The notes: a model not told the origin generated them from the sequence alone. A stretch of 64,000 nucleotides of DNA from Heliopora coerulea (GCA_030142905.1 JASJOG010000165.1:576501-640500); one strand, 5' to 3'. Shown: positions 1 through 11,953, counted from the first letter of the stretch. A program made the numbers and translations.

Positions 1-1
1 C

Positions 2-1051
2 TTTTTCCTTGGTGGCAATTGGAAGTTTTTGGCTTGTGTGTGTGGAATTGGGGCTGCCAATGCTGATCATGCATGTATATGGTGCAGGTGTGCTTGCCTA
101 GACAGATGTGATACCAAAAAGCACTGGTCAATTTTAGATCCAGACAATGGAGCACGTACATTGGACGAAATAATGAAATATGCCAGGTCTAGGAAATTGA
201 ATTGCAAGTCAAAACCTCTCTTCATGTTCATTCCACTCAGTCATGTAGTTATTGATACCCTTCATCTATTCCTAAGAGTTTCAGATAACTTAATTGCACT
301 TTTAATTAGGGAACTTAAATATAATGATGCAATTGAAAAGAAGAACAAGTTTTCAGATGGATTCAACAGAAGTAAGTATAGGAATATGGCTCGCTATGAG
401 ACATACCTGCAAGATCTAGGTATTCCATTTCATTGGTATGTTGGAAAAGAAAGCAAACAGCTGGAGTATAGAGACTTAACAGTCCCAGAGAAGGTAAAGC
501 TGTTTCAAAATATACAGATTTCCTCATTGTTACCAAATTCTGAAAACCAAGACAAAATCCATAAAATTTGGGATGATTTTTGGAGTATTTACCAGGACCT
601 GAAACATGATTTCAAACCTGAAGATGTGGGATGTTTTAAGGACAAAGTTACTTCCTGGCTAGAAAAATTTCTTGCTGTCTACCAGACCAAAGATGTCACA
701 CCATACATGCATGCACTTTATGCACATGGACCTGAGTTTCTTAGCTTGTACACAAACCTTGAATATTTCACACAACAGGGGATGGAGAAATATAATGATG
801 TTACTTCTAAGAATTTCTTCAGGTCTAGTAACCACCGGTGTGTTTCTGCACTTGAACAGATCTTCCTTAAAAAGAGCAGACTACAGTACTTGGAGGAAGC
901 TGGTTGTGCTAGGGCTAAATAGAAGTATACTTGCTCTAATTGTGACAATATAGGCCACACAATAAAAACATGCACTGTTGAATGCAAAAATTGTGGAAGT
1001 CTAACTTGTTGTGCACACCTTGTGAAGAATAATGGCAAGTTCCAAGATTGA
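2..1051 (+). pseudogene. RAG1/Transib-like transposase, 3' part, decayed
   Basis: The frame is open from the window edge (5' partial) to an amber TAG at 920-922, and continues in frame to TGA at 1049-1051. Residues are counted from the TTG codon at 29. Seen: CIWC (C16, C19), then H228 and H233, then E253 in a GME context. RAG1 binds zinc through C727, C730, H937 and H942 and uses D708 and E962. The spacings D-to-C of 19, H-to-H of 5 and H-to-E of 20 are identical here. The position matching D708 is Asn (codon 17-19). After the amber codon the frame encodes a CX2CX3GHX4C zinc knuckle (932-973), as described for the C-terminal tail of RAG1-like transposases. DDE transposase homology is inferred from this architecture. 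The stop and the missing Asp suggest an inactive copy. An uncharacterised host gene of the same fold is the alternative. Confidence 0.55.
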
Positions 1052-1417
1052 ATTTTTTATTTGTTGTAGAATTTTAACTTTGTGAAAGGGTAATATCTAA
1101 ATTAATATAATTATCTAAATACAAAAGACACATCACATTCAACTGTTGGAAGATTAGACTGGGAAGTTTGCAGTGATAGATAGTATAGATAATTTATATA
1201 CAAGTGGAGACAGAGAAACCCACTCCACACTACACTACAAACTTTCTATGGTTAAGCATAAGCACTCCCAGGCATTAAATTGTTACAATTGTCAATAAAA
1301 ATAATGAATTACTCTCTTTGTTCATATTGTATTCTGTTCCCAGTACCTCTAACAAATGTAAAAACCACAAGGCAACAGTCCTCAATCTCTGTTTTAACAT
1401 ATTTTCCGCCAATAAGT

Positions 1418-1651
1418 TTATATTCCAAAATCGGCGATTTCTTTCCAAAGCCAAAATTTTACAGTGCCTTGAGGCACAAAACGGTAATCCCCACGAACAT
1501 TTATAATACGTTCATCCCATTTCTGGCCAAGAATACTGTCAAGTGCACGATTTGATGGGATATGGTACACCAACCGCCCTCTTTTCATAACACCATCCAC
1601 AACATTGCCAAGCTTGAGGTTAAATACATCCTCCAGTTTGACGCATACCAT
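1418..1651 (-). CDS. unassigned ORF, possible terminal exon
   Basis: An open frame of 77 codons from an ATG, extendable upstream to a stop at 1685-1687. The composition looks protein-like (charged, with few low-complexity runs) and the frame ends at a TGA near 1418. I recognise no domain. It lies opposite and downstream of the transposase relic and could be an exon of a gene running leftward or part of the same mobile element. No clear splice acceptor decides the start. Confidence 0.25.
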   Translation of the reverse strand: MVCVKLEDVFNLKLGNVVDGVMKRGRLVYHIPSNRALDSILGQKWDERIINVRGDYRFVPQGTVKFWLWKEIADFGI

Positions 1652-1687
1652 TCCTTTAAAGCGACACTTACGAATAAATGACTGTCA

Positions 1688-2598
1688 CGAGACAATGAGG
1701 TGTTCGTCGAAGTTGGCCGTCTTGGTTCGTGTAACGTTAAGAAATAGTATAAAGATGATCACCGGTGATGTCTTTAACGTCTACCACCACCCGTAGTACA
1801 GTGTTTCTCAAGACTAGACCGCGGACCTAAACAATTAACTTCAACAGATACCTGATTCTCCTTGGTTCAAACCATTTATTTTTGCAAGAAAAACGAATAT
1901 CCCAGAGAACATCTTGTGAATTTCCTGATCAACATTGGTTAAGTAAACCGAGGTGAAAGTGGAAACCGAATACAAAACTGTTTTGGTTTGCTAAAGTACT
2001 CATTAGAAACAAAGCAGATGTTAGATAAGCACAAAGTAAATTTGTCTCCAAAATGCAAGAGTCAGATTTAAGTTTAGTTTTAGACAGTCTTTCTTAATCT
2101 CCGGTCAGCATAGAGTTCCAACTGGTGAGACCTGCGATTTAACCTTATAATCTGCGGATGATCTTACTTTTTAATAATGTTGATACACGAACAAAGTGCT
2201 TCCTTCTCGATTGTTTTAACATCGTCAATTCAGTAATGCTTCTACCAGAATAAAATTCTTGGGCTTCCAGCTCGGAGTTAAGAGTGGTTACAGTGATCGC
2301 TGCAACTGCAGCTGTCTTTTATGGGTTTTCATCCTGAGGATAAACACTTAGACTTAAAGCTGCAATGAGATTACGAATAAAGATCTTGAAAGTAAACAAT
2401 GAAAACTGTGGCGTTGTGTGACCCACAAGCACAAGGCGAAATTAACGTAATACTTATTAGAATCTTTATATTGCATCAACAACAATTTGCTTAATTTGTT
2501 TTAATTGCTACGCAAAATTTGTTGATATTTATCGTGCACATCAAGCCATGTCAGTTGAAACACTAAAATTTAAAAAAATTACTAATAAAGTAAGGACT
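1688..2598. other. intergenic, no gene seen
   Basis: AT-rich sequence without a convincing coding frame, RNA gene or repeat unit that I can recognise. Confidence 0.5.
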
Positions 2599-3081
2599 CA
2601 ATGGCGTAGCCGGGGGGATAAATTACCTCCACAGAAAGACGAAAAGGAACGACGTGAAAAGGAGAACGTCGAGGAAAGAAGTATTGAAGAAAAAAATAGT
2701 CAGAAGGAAGCATGAAGATGTAAACGGGAAAATGTTGGGCAAGGAAGTCAAACATTTCAGCGACATGGCTACCAACTGTGGTCTCTACTATACTGGACAT
2801 GGGGTGCGATGTAAGTAAGACGGGGCCTGTCAGGTGAAATTACACTTCCGTTTCTGAACCAGCACGATCTCGCTGAAAGATGAAACGATTCTCGGGCCTA
2901 ATATGAGTTACCTACCTTAGCCTGTTTATGTAAACACGATCAAAATATTACTGCCCCAAAGAAACAGAAGCAAAACATGGATTCAAATATTAATCATGGG
3001 TGTACAAGATGGTCCAATCTTCAACTGGACATGAATAAATTTTTGCCCTCCCCTGGAAAGATAAGATTGGTTTGGTCAATG
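2599..3081. mobile_element. hAT-like non-autonomous element, copy 1
   Basis: Begins CAATGGCGTAGCC and ends GGTCAATG. It is clearly homologous along its length to 16667-17184, with shared blocks around the gctaccaactgtggtctct and ctgaaccagcacgatc stretches. No transposase is encoded. The eight bases on either side (TAAGGACT, TAAAGCAT) match at five positions, so the target duplication is weak here, unlike in copy 2. Confidence 0.6.
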
Positions 3082-3456
3082 TAAAGCATAAGTTATTTTT
3101 GCCACCAACCAGCACTGTTTGGTACATCTCTAGCTGCCCTGTAAATTCCGCATTTTATCCGAGCAACCCCTTCCGACAAAATAGATTTGCACAGCGACTT
3201 GCTACACCCACTACTCAACTGAAAGTACCTTGCACGACCTGCATTATATTCAGTAGAGATTCGACTCATGTTGAACGTTTACTTCCGAATTGCGTCGGAT
3301 AACTAAATAAAAGAATAAAGTCAAATTTTATTTCTAAAATGCAACATTGCTAGGGCTCGGAAAGTAATTAAAATTAGGGTAATGGTTTCTCAAAATAAAT
3401 ATTAATGCCCCTCATAATACGCGGAAAAGCTTTCTTGGCGAATAGGAAAAAAAAAA

Positions 3457-3830
3457 GAAACTGAAGATCTACGACATCAACTTCAATGACGACGTCATTT
3501 AAACAGAAAAACTCTTCATGTAAGACTAAGAGAATAAAATGAATAACATGTATTGTCCAGAGCACTCTCAACACCGTCGTCGTTGTACATACAACATCAC
3601 AAAAATCATTTTTATGTCTTAAGAAAAGCATCAGCTCACGAAAAAAGGTTGTTACTTAAGATTGAATTTAACCTGAGACTGCAGTCGTTTTCGAAAAACT
3701 GGAGTGTTTTCGGAGTTATAAAACAAGCCGCAAGTATCGAGCACGGTGGTCAATAAACCGTGGTTTATTTAAATGCTGAAATTTTAAACAACGTCGTTGT
3801 TCAAGTTGACGTCGCAGATCTTGAGGTCCC
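3457..3830. mobile_element. MITE family B, copy 1
   Basis: Terminal inverted repeats of about 45 bp: AAGATCTACGACATCAACTT near the left end and the reverse complement of AAGATCTGCGACGTCAACTT at the right. Homologous throughout to 39375-39945. No coding capacity. This copy preserves the uninterrupted version of the site where the other copy carries a nested element. Confidence 0.7.
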
Positions 3831-3899
3831 TAATGAACAATGGGAGATGCGCAGTCAGGCTTGTAAGGTACATAATCAAAGAGAAAGTAGACAATCTCG

Positions 3900-4165
3900 T
3901 TATTTATTTATTCATTCATTCATTCATCCATTCATTCATTCATTCATCTATTTATTTGTTTGCTTATTTGTTTGTTTTTGAATTATTTATTTATTTATTT
4001 ATTGATTTGTTTGTTCGTTTGTTAGTTTGTTAGTTTATTTGTATGTATTTATGTATGTATGTTTGTATGTATGTATGAATGTGTGTATGTATGCTTGCTT
4101 GTTTGTTTGTTTTTTTATTTGCTTGCTTGCTTGCTTGTTTGCTTACTTGCTTATTTGTTTATTTA
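3900..4165 (+). repeat. degenerate tetranucleotide microsatellite
   Basis: Runs of TTTA, TTCA, TTTG, TGTA and TTGC tetramers with drifting register. The overlapping open frames here only reflect the repeat. Confidence 0.9.
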
Positions 4166-4498
4166 TAAACTGTTACGTTTTGCTTTCAAACATGTTGAGC
4201 CAAAGCCCTTTTCGTGTCAATAACTGAACGTTCCAGATTGACGAGTGTACGATGCATCGGTTGTGATAATGTGACATAACTTACTTTTTGGTAAATTAGT
4301 CGATAAAACAGATAATATTCCGCAAAGCCTCAGACTCATCAGTAAAATGGAATGGAAAGTTCCAATTTTTGTTGTCAAAAGATATTAGGTTTATCAGTTA
4401 ATGTATACGTTGTGCGACACGTCAACACTCAAAATGGTCTCGGTACGCTAGTCTGGACAGACATCATCTCATAAGAGTTTAAAATTTATCTTTCCTAG

Positions 4499-4912
4499 CT
4501 TCCATCGTCCCTCAGACTGCCATTTATGAAACTGTGTATTCCTATGAATCCCTTCGTGGCTGTATTGGACATGACGTCATATTTTCCTGGATCTTTAACC
4601 TGAAGTCTTCGGGGGAAAACATAAGATATGTCACTTGGGGGCTATGGAACGGAGTAAAGATTTTCCCCCCGATATTAAAGCACAATCAAAGCAACGTATG
4701 GGAGAACAAAGCCCTGGGACGTTATGCTCCTGAATACGTGAACCGCTCAGTGTGGCTGGGTGACAAGTCCGCTGGTCATATCGTTATATTGCTGAAGAAT
4801 GTGAAGTTTTACGATGATGGGCAAAGATTCGCTGCTAGCGTTTGGGGGAGTTTAAAGGAGTACCTTAACGTGGTTTTGTTAAACGTTAGTATTTGTAATG
4901 AGACAGTAACAG
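4499..4912 (+). CDS. immunoglobulin V-like domain exon
   Basis: Internal exon of an extracellular receptor or secreted protein. The acceptor tttcctag|C and donor ACAG|GTAAGG give a symmetric phase 1-1 exon of 138 codons, the usual phase for Ig domains. A second acceptor at 4515 (ctcag|ACT, phase 0) is possible. The domain shows the pattern GHDVIFSW, then YVTWGLW, a VWLGD strand, IVILLKNVKF and a DDG-F motif as in DxGxY of V-set folds. The usual disulphide cysteines of strands B and F are absent (Phe and Ser/Ala in place). NVS and NET are candidate glycosylation sites at the end. The one-base overhang G joins in frame to either downstream transmembrane exon (15533 or 36549). The signal-peptide exon was not found. 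The V-like call is made by eye. Confidence 0.55.
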
Positions 4913-6461
4913 GTAAGGGAAAGAGGTATTTGCATTTTCCATACATAGGCTATACAATAAATTTTGGAACAGTAAAGAGTTTATTGAAGAACTTTGTTAA
5001 ATAACCAAATTAAAGGTTACTCATGACTTATTCGTTTGCCTTTGTGAAAACCAACAATGTTTGCGTTGCTTAAATTGAATCGTGGAAATTGGAAAATGCC
5101 AAATTGGAACGGAGGATAGGACGGCGCCAAAATTTGGCTATAGCAGAGCTTCAGGACGCGTTCCAAAATGTTTCAATTGAGTGTAAGCTGGAGCAACACA
5201 AAAAGTTTGCCAAAGTGGAACTTCGTAATGTGCTGTGAACAGTTAATTATAACAATAAAAATATCAATACAATCATGAATACTTATAATTAGTTAATAAT
5301 ATTTATCAATAATTATTTATATTAATAGTAATAGATAATATTAATTAGTTCTTGATGTTTGCATTGGAATTCTAACCTCTGTCGTTTATTGGATATAGAC
5401 AGACGCTCTTCAAGCTCTAATATTAGCTTCACGAACATTCATCTATCATCTCTGATATCTCCAAGCTCCCACATTCCCTACATATATATCGCATTAATAT
5501 CATTATTGTCATATCGTGCACATGTGTCGAACTTGCACCTGGCCTCGCCACCTGAGTGTCGGTTCCTCAGTGGTCAGAGCGTTTCATTAACCATCAAAAG
5601 GTTGCAAGTTCGATCCCCTCTGGGTTTAGAAATCGTTTTACCGGTGGTTAGAGGTTGGCGAACGTTTATCTATCATTCAAGATATATCCATGCTCCCATA
5701 TTTCCTAGTTGTATATCGCATTACTGTGATTTTTACATTACTTTTAATTTGAAACTCGAATATTCGAATTAATTACTAACTTATAATATGGCCAAGGGCG
5801 ACAATTGCCTCCTAAAAGTGTGGGGAAGGAGCCGGCCAAGTGATGTGGAAGAATTCCCTCTGAAAGTTGTTTGTTTTTTTTTAAATCTAATGTTTATGAA
5901 ATGCCTTTTCCGGCATTCTGAGATTGTTTCTTTGGAACAACATTCATACCTTATTTTTCAATCGAAACGAAGCCATGCATTTCCTCCAAACAGCAATAAA
6001 GAGATTATAGTATGACTAAACAAAGTATTTCTGATTGTTTACAAAATGGCGTCCAAAGAAGAACGATCGGACTGAAAAATAACTTGGCAAATTTTCATGA
6101 TTTGTCATATATTCGAACCAACAATACCTTGGTAAGAATTGGGCTGAAAAAGGTTATATCGGAAAATCGTAAAGGTAAACATGGAACCTTAAGCACCGAG
6201 GGAACAGAAATTAGGCTTCAGTTGTCATGAACTTTGCAAAAAGTGGGAGGGATAATTATATATGTATCCCCCTCTATCCAAAAAGTGGGGGGATATATCC
6301 CCCGATCCCCCCTAGGATTTACGTCCTTGGATATGGCTGATGAATCATTCTTAATTGAAGTTACTTCGTGAGATTTTAGCTGAACTGAATTTAAGGAATT
6401 TGCGTAAAGAATATTATCAACGGAAAGGATTTTACACGAGGATATTCGCATTCCGAGAGCC
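4913..6461. other. intron or intergenic, SINE-bearing
   Basis: No coding exon seen. It holds a tRNA-derived SINE (separate entry), a pair of diverged direct repeats around 5425-5500 and 5660-5730 (both with a cgaac-tttatctatc to atatcgcatt block), and a C/G-tract palindrome GGGGGATATATCCCCC near 6290. Confidence 0.5.
5541..5650 (+). mobile_element. tRNA-derived SINE fragment
   Basis: Box A-like CAGTGGTCAGAGCG followed about 30 bases later by box B-like AAGTTCGATCCC, the internal promoter layout of tRNA-derived SINEs. The downstream CTGGGTTTAGAAATCG block resembles the body of the SINE copies near 25.4 kb. It lacks a full tRNA acceptor stem, so it is not a functional tRNA. Confidence 0.55.
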
Positions 6462-7205
6462 GTCAGTTCTGACCAGTGAACTCAATCCCCATATCTGGAA
6501 TGTTAACTCCCAGTCATTTGCTCGGGCTAAACGTAAAGCCAAGATGGCCGCCTATGTAGGGAAATTTTATACGTCAGTATCAGTCCTATTCGCGGTCTAG
6601 TACGTCAGTTCCAGTCCTTTACACGACTTTAATCTTTAGTTTTAGTTTGGTTCGGCTTCGAAAGCATTCACAACCATGAAAAAAATGCTCAGACAAAACG
6701 TTACTGGACCAATTTTAAATAAACAAGCATTTAAAAGTATTCATTACTGCCGTGTTGCCTAAGAACTGTGCTAAATTGTGTAAAGGTGGTAAACTAACGG
6801 CAAAAATTATGAAACGAAACTTCACAATTAACGGTAAAAAGTGGACGTGCATTTAGCAGTTTCCTGAAGTCACTTTTCCAGATCGTTTTATCAGGTTTCT
6901 CGTCAATTTGGTACTTTATTTTCGTGAAAATATATAACCTGCAACTCTGTTTGACTTTGTCGAAATATATTTGAAATTTTTAAACTCTTTTCTATCTTTT
7001 GAAGACATGCTTCATGTGTATTTTCAGTAAGAAAAATTTTCCGAAAAAATAAAAAGTCGCGTGGGAGACTAAAATTGCCGTACAAGCCCGCATAGGGGAA
7101 TGAAACTGACGTACAAAATTACCCTCCAAGGGCGGCTATCTTGGCTTCACTTTTCATTGGCTAGTTAGCATTCCAGATATGGAAATTAAGTTCACTGGTT
7201 CTGAC
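6462..7205. mobile_element. foldback element with about 140-bp inverted ends
   Basis: The left arm begins GTCAGTTCTGACCAGTGAAC and the reverse complement of the right arm begins GTCAGAACCAGTGAAC. Both continue through CCATATCTGGAATG, AGCCAAGATGGCCGCC (arm 2 AGATAGCCGCC) and ACGTCAGT. No transposase frame lies between the arms. A non-autonomous DNA transposon is the simplest reading. Confidence 0.6.
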
Positions 7206-9724
7206 ACACATATTTGCAGCAACTGTTACAAACATTTTTGTATGACATACACATATTTGCAGCTGCCGTTGCGGGCCACTGTAGTCAGCTAGTGGGAAGG
7301 CGGTACGCGCACCAAAATATTCCAAGGGCGGTGAAACAGATGCGACTAGTGCACACTTGGTCGTACCAATAATTTCCCCATAGCCGAAAAATAATCTGCA
7401 ACCTGTGTGACGTCATAATATACTAAACAAAACGTTCGTCCAGGAAAATAATAGCAATAAAGCAAACTCAACGACATGGAAGTGTGCAGTAACCCATGGC
7501 CGAAACTTAAACATAATCTCTCGCTCCTCAAAAACTCCTAGTGCATCAGGAGTGAGCACTATGTACTCTCACTCCAGCCCATCTTACCCCAGCCTTTGCC
7601 TTTAGGTAACAAGGGTCACACTTGCCAGACAAACTTCCCTTGCCGTAAAATGGTAAAATGCTTCAGCTGTCAATGACGTTTAATAGGCAGGAGTCAGTAG
7701 ACACTCCAGAACATGCCATCTGACACAGCAAGTATCTGTTTCCTTCACAGTTAGGGAATATAACAGTCAGTTTGGACGAGCAAAACTATTATTGGCAACG
7801 ATACTGATTTTCCAGGGTGGTTTTTATTGTTGAACCACTAACCAATATTGAGTTGTTTATAGCTAATGAGCAACTTTAGCTTTTATAACATCTAACATTT
7901 TATAACATAACGAAAACAGATCTGGAAATTACCCATTGAATTAGAGTAGTTATTATTAGCTCGGTAGAGTCACACTTTAGGCAAGGTGCGGGATCTTTAT
8001 TGGTATCATCAAAACGAAATACGGAAACTAAGATTTACGAATGTTCAGCTGTAGCAAAAAGTTCTTCTGACTCTAAGTTCTCTTCTTGGTGACTAGCTTC
8101 GTTTTCTCTGCTCGTCTGCTCTCTTTGGCTCCTCTTTGTTGGCTCTCTTTTTTCTGCTCTCACTTCTGCTCTCTCTTCTGCTGGGAAAGGAGCATCTCTT
8201 TTTATGCTTTTGGTGGGCAATTTTGGTTGACAGTGACTGACCGTAGAAGTTAACCAATCAGATACATTCTGACCAAGTCTTTCGCTCTGCCAGGTGAAGG
8301 CGTTGTTTGGAATGTAACATGATTAACAAAATTGTTTGAAAAAGATTTTTCGATACTAAATGTATATAGTTCTTTGTAAAATTATAATAGTAAAATCCGA
8401 ATGTACTAGTTCTTATCTCAGTTATGTTATTTCACAGTTTCACATCGTATTTCGAGCTCAAATCTGATCTAAACAGGAATTACATCATATCTAGAATTCA
8501 GCAAAGTATCCAATCAATACAGCCTGGATTAATACAAAGCAGAGCAAGGGTTTAACAATACCAACTTGTACCTTGACCTTACATTCGATAACATAAACAA
8601 AAACCTTTTAAGCTAGATCGGTAACTATTATTCATGACATTTTCGAGAGGACTAATCGTGGTGCTGGTTACAAAAACAAGATAACAACTTCACATGTCTA
8701 AAACCAGACAAAACTCAAACAAACATTACAACTTTCGTGATACGATCGTCTACCTATAATTTAGCAGCTATTTTCACAATAGACTACGTTGAAGTTTGAT
8801 AAATTCCATTTAGTTCATAATGACATAAATTGCGGACCACCAAGTTAATGAAATGCGTGTTTCATAACATACTTTCAAAACGCGAAGTCAAACGTTTTGC
8901 TAGCAAAAAGTTGGTGCATAAAATTATGTGCGGTAACCACAGTCAAACTTAAAATAACAAAGAAGTCAGTAGGATTTTCTGAAAGGGAAATTGGGCAAAA
9001 GAGCCTGTCAAAAGTAACTACCTGGACGACAGACGAACCAAATTTCTTTTAAACTTCCAATTACTGTTGCCCAGGTAATTGCGTTTGAAAAGGACTTTGC
9101 TGATGTTCAGTAGCTTGTCTATTTGTAAATTAACTTTCAAAATGTACGGAAGCTTATCCTTTTATGTCGTGGAACGATTAACTACACCAATATGGAGTGT
9201 TACCCGTTTTCGACTAACTTAATTATTTTAATGAATATATTATCTATATATTATGGAGAAAAATGAAAGTGGCGATAAATTTCACTCCTAGTTCTCCTTA
9301 TCCGGCCGTAAAAAGAATGGTTCTAGAGTAAAAACTTTTTAAAACATGGATACATAATCACTTTTAAACTTTTAGCAAACCGAAAATGCCGAGCTTGGAA
9401 AGACAGTAGAGCTTGAAACGACGTTTCATTAGCTTTTAACCAATAAGAGCATCTTAAAAGGACTTCTTCATTAATTTTCATCAGCTAATGTGACACAAAA
9501 ACGATCCCACCTATAAAAAGAAAGTGGTGAGTGATCATAAGACTAGTGAAGTCAAATAGAATGTGATAATAACATTACTAAATTAAGAAAATTAGAAGAG
9601 GGCTATGCTTTGGTGTATTAATTAAATGATTAACTGATTAATTATATATATATATATATATATACATTGAGAGCTCTCTTGAGAGCTTTTTAAGAAAATA
9701 AAATTATCCAAAGCAATTTGTTTC
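7206..9724. other. intergenic, nothing recognised
   Basis: No supported gene. A pyrimidine-rich stretch at 8060-8190 (CTCT and TTCT words) creates a spurious charged frame on the other strand, and a (TA) run lies at 9643-9664. Confidence 0.5.
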
Positions 9725-10257
9725 AAAGGGAATAGAAAAAGCAACTACATTAACAATAGTGGAACTGAGATCAACAAAGAAGAGAACGGAACACAAAGCA
9801 ACACTCCCATTAGTGATTATGCATAATTCAAATAATCCACAAGTTATTGGAAAAATCAAACAAGACTTAAAACTCTTCAAAAATTCCCGAAGAATGAAAT
9901 GAATTTTGAACAACACAGATTTAAAAGTAAGCCAACGACAACCAAGAAACTTAAAGCGACATTTAATACGAGCCCGATAGCAAACAATGGGAAATCCAGA
10001 AACATCATATATGTAATAATTTGTACTAAATGCAACAGCTTCTACGTTGGCCAAACCAAAAACTTGCGGAAATGAGTAACACTTCACAAAGACCAGATAC
10101 AACATGAAGAATACAGACACTTAAAAGTTAGCAACCATTAAGCAAAATGCAATAACGGACCAATATATCATTGCAATTATTCAGACCGGCTTTTTAGGGA
10201 AGCAAAAGAACAAGAGATCATAACTATTCTAGAACCAGATCTTAATAATCATTAGAT
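9725..10257 (+). pseudogene. Penelope-like element relic with GIY-YIG domain
   Basis: Translation across frames gives the C-terminal part of a Penelope-like polyprotein. There is a linker with PRNLKRHLIRAR, then a GIY-YIG-type nuclease start (IYVIICTKCNSFYVGQTKNL). A zinc-like H and C cluster follows, then RLFREAKEQEI and the closing ILEPDLN. In-frame stops at several positions and a frame change near 9990-10010 show it is dead. Reverse transcriptase is not present. Confidence 0.65.
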
Positions 10258-10564
10258 ATCTCCTTATCCAATGGCGATCTCACACGTAACATTTACAAAT
10301 AATGCAAAACACATAGCCTTAAATACTTAGTTAACGTAAGAAGACCATGTAAATAGCACAATAATAGTTAACGACAAGTAACCTTAATTAGCATACGAAT
10401 AGCATGACGCAAAACGAGACCTCGATCAATGTATATAAATACCATAACCAATCGACAGATACATGGCATATGAAGAGCTTAAATATAAGCAAAAACGTTT
10501 GTGCGAAAATGGAAATGAGTGGTTAATATATGTTGTTCTCTACATTGTAGTTTTATACGATTTA

Positions 10565-10800
10565 TTGCTATATCTATATCTATATCTATATCTTAATCTA
10601 TATCTATATCTATATCCATATCTATATCTATGTCAATATCAATATCTATATCCATATCCATATCTATATCTAAATCTATATCTATATCTTTATCCATATC
10701 TTTATCTATATCTATATCTTTATCTATATCTATATCTTTATCTGTATGTATATCTTAATCTATACCTAAGTCTATATTATTATCCATATCTATGCCAATA
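10565..10800 (+). repeat. (TATATC)n microsatellite
   Basis: About 235 bases of TATATC hexamers with scattered substitutions (TTTATC, CATATC, CAATATC). The Leu/Tyr-rich frame across it is an artefact. Confidence 0.95.
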
Positions 10801-10999
10801 TCATGTCCATAAAGCGACGATACAATGTTCAAAAAAAAAAAAATTTAATTAAAAAAACCAACCTTCTTCCTTAATTTCCTTCAGCCTTTGTGACGCAAGA
10901 GTCATCCCAACGGACTGAACCAACTGGATTTACTGGTGAGTGATTTAACTAGCACATTAACTAAAGTAGTATCAACAGTAGATGAACGATCTTCAAGCT

Positions 11000-11100
11000 C
11001 GATACTCAGAAAATGATATCTGAGCCCCAGACGGGGATCGAACCCGCAACCTTCTGATGACCGGTTAGACGCTCTAACCATATATCCAAGCTCTCATGTT
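11000..11100 (-). mobile_element. tRNA-derived SINE fragment
   Basis: Read on the minus strand: box A-like TGGTTAGAGCGTCTAACC, then box B GGGTTCGATCCCCGTCTGG and a GGCTCAGA body shared with the copies near 25.2 and 25.4 kb. Confidence 0.6.
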
Positions 11101-11825
11101 TCCTAAACATCAAACAGTATCAACAGTGTCGAAGAGAGCTGTCGTGGGCTCCGGGAAAAGACGTAACAAAGTTGGTAGACCCCTACAATTGAAAATTAAT
11201 TTGACTAATGTCATTAACTATCGGCCAGATTGAAGCTTTGTATTCTTTAATTTTCGGAATATTTCGAAAGAACGTTTAATTTGTCAAACGAATTTACGGT
11301 AATGCCTCACTATATAAACTTCAATAGTGAACAAAACAGTAAAGTAATTCTGAAATAAAATTTATAAAAACAGGTAATAGCAAGCTCAAAATTTTATTAC
11401 AAGTTTACAAACGTTCCTTTATATCTAGTTTGTTTAGTATTCTATGAATGAGGAATCCATACTGCTCATATACTCTCAAATCCTATTTTAATATAAACTG
11501 TACACATTGATGTGATGTCAGTGTGTCATGTAATCGGAAATTGCCAAATTGAAATATGAAAATAATCATATTGTCTTATTTTACTTCTAACCAGTGATAG
11601 AACATAATTAATAGTTCTTTAATTTATTCCAGTCATAAAAACATGAATTTGATATATTACCTTCCGGCCAACCGGGCCCCTTCATTTCTTCCAGGCCAGC
11701 AGTAGATTTGACCCCACTACTCCCCAACCCTACTGGCGGTGCTGAGTATCAGGACTCGTTCAAGACAATACATAGACGCAAGAACAAAATACGCACAGAC
11801 ACGCCATATGAATATACATCTTTAC

Positions 11826-11953
11826 TTAACCCTTTCATAAATACTATTGCTGTACAACAACAAACGAAAAAAATAGAAATAATAAAAGAACAAAGCCAAA
11901 AACAAAAGAAAGCAAGGAACAAAAGAATAATAAGTCGTGCATGACAGGATTAA
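11826..11953. mobile_element. TTAA-flanked MITE, family P, copy 1
   Basis: Starts TTAACCCTTTC, carries the palindrome TTGCTGTACAACAACAAA and closes near GACAGGATTAA. Aligned in reverse it matches 41741-41860. The TTAA ends suggest a piggyBac-type non-autonomous element. This copy is diverged at its right end. Confidence 0.55.

Noticed and set aside
3760..4227. Overlapping open frames rich in Phe, Ile, Tyr and Cys
   Set aside because: They arise from the tetranucleotide microsatellite read in different frames.
8035..8220. Charged Glu/Arg-rich reverse frame
   Set aside because: Explained by a CTCT/TTCT pyrimidine tract on the plus strand. No motif.
9704..10120. 138-codon reverse-strand frame with hydrophobic segments
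   Set aside because: It is the antisense shadow of the Penelope relic on the plus strand.
10463..10852. 129-codon Leu/Tyr-rich frame resembling a membrane protein
   Set aside because: Produced by the TATATC hexamer array.
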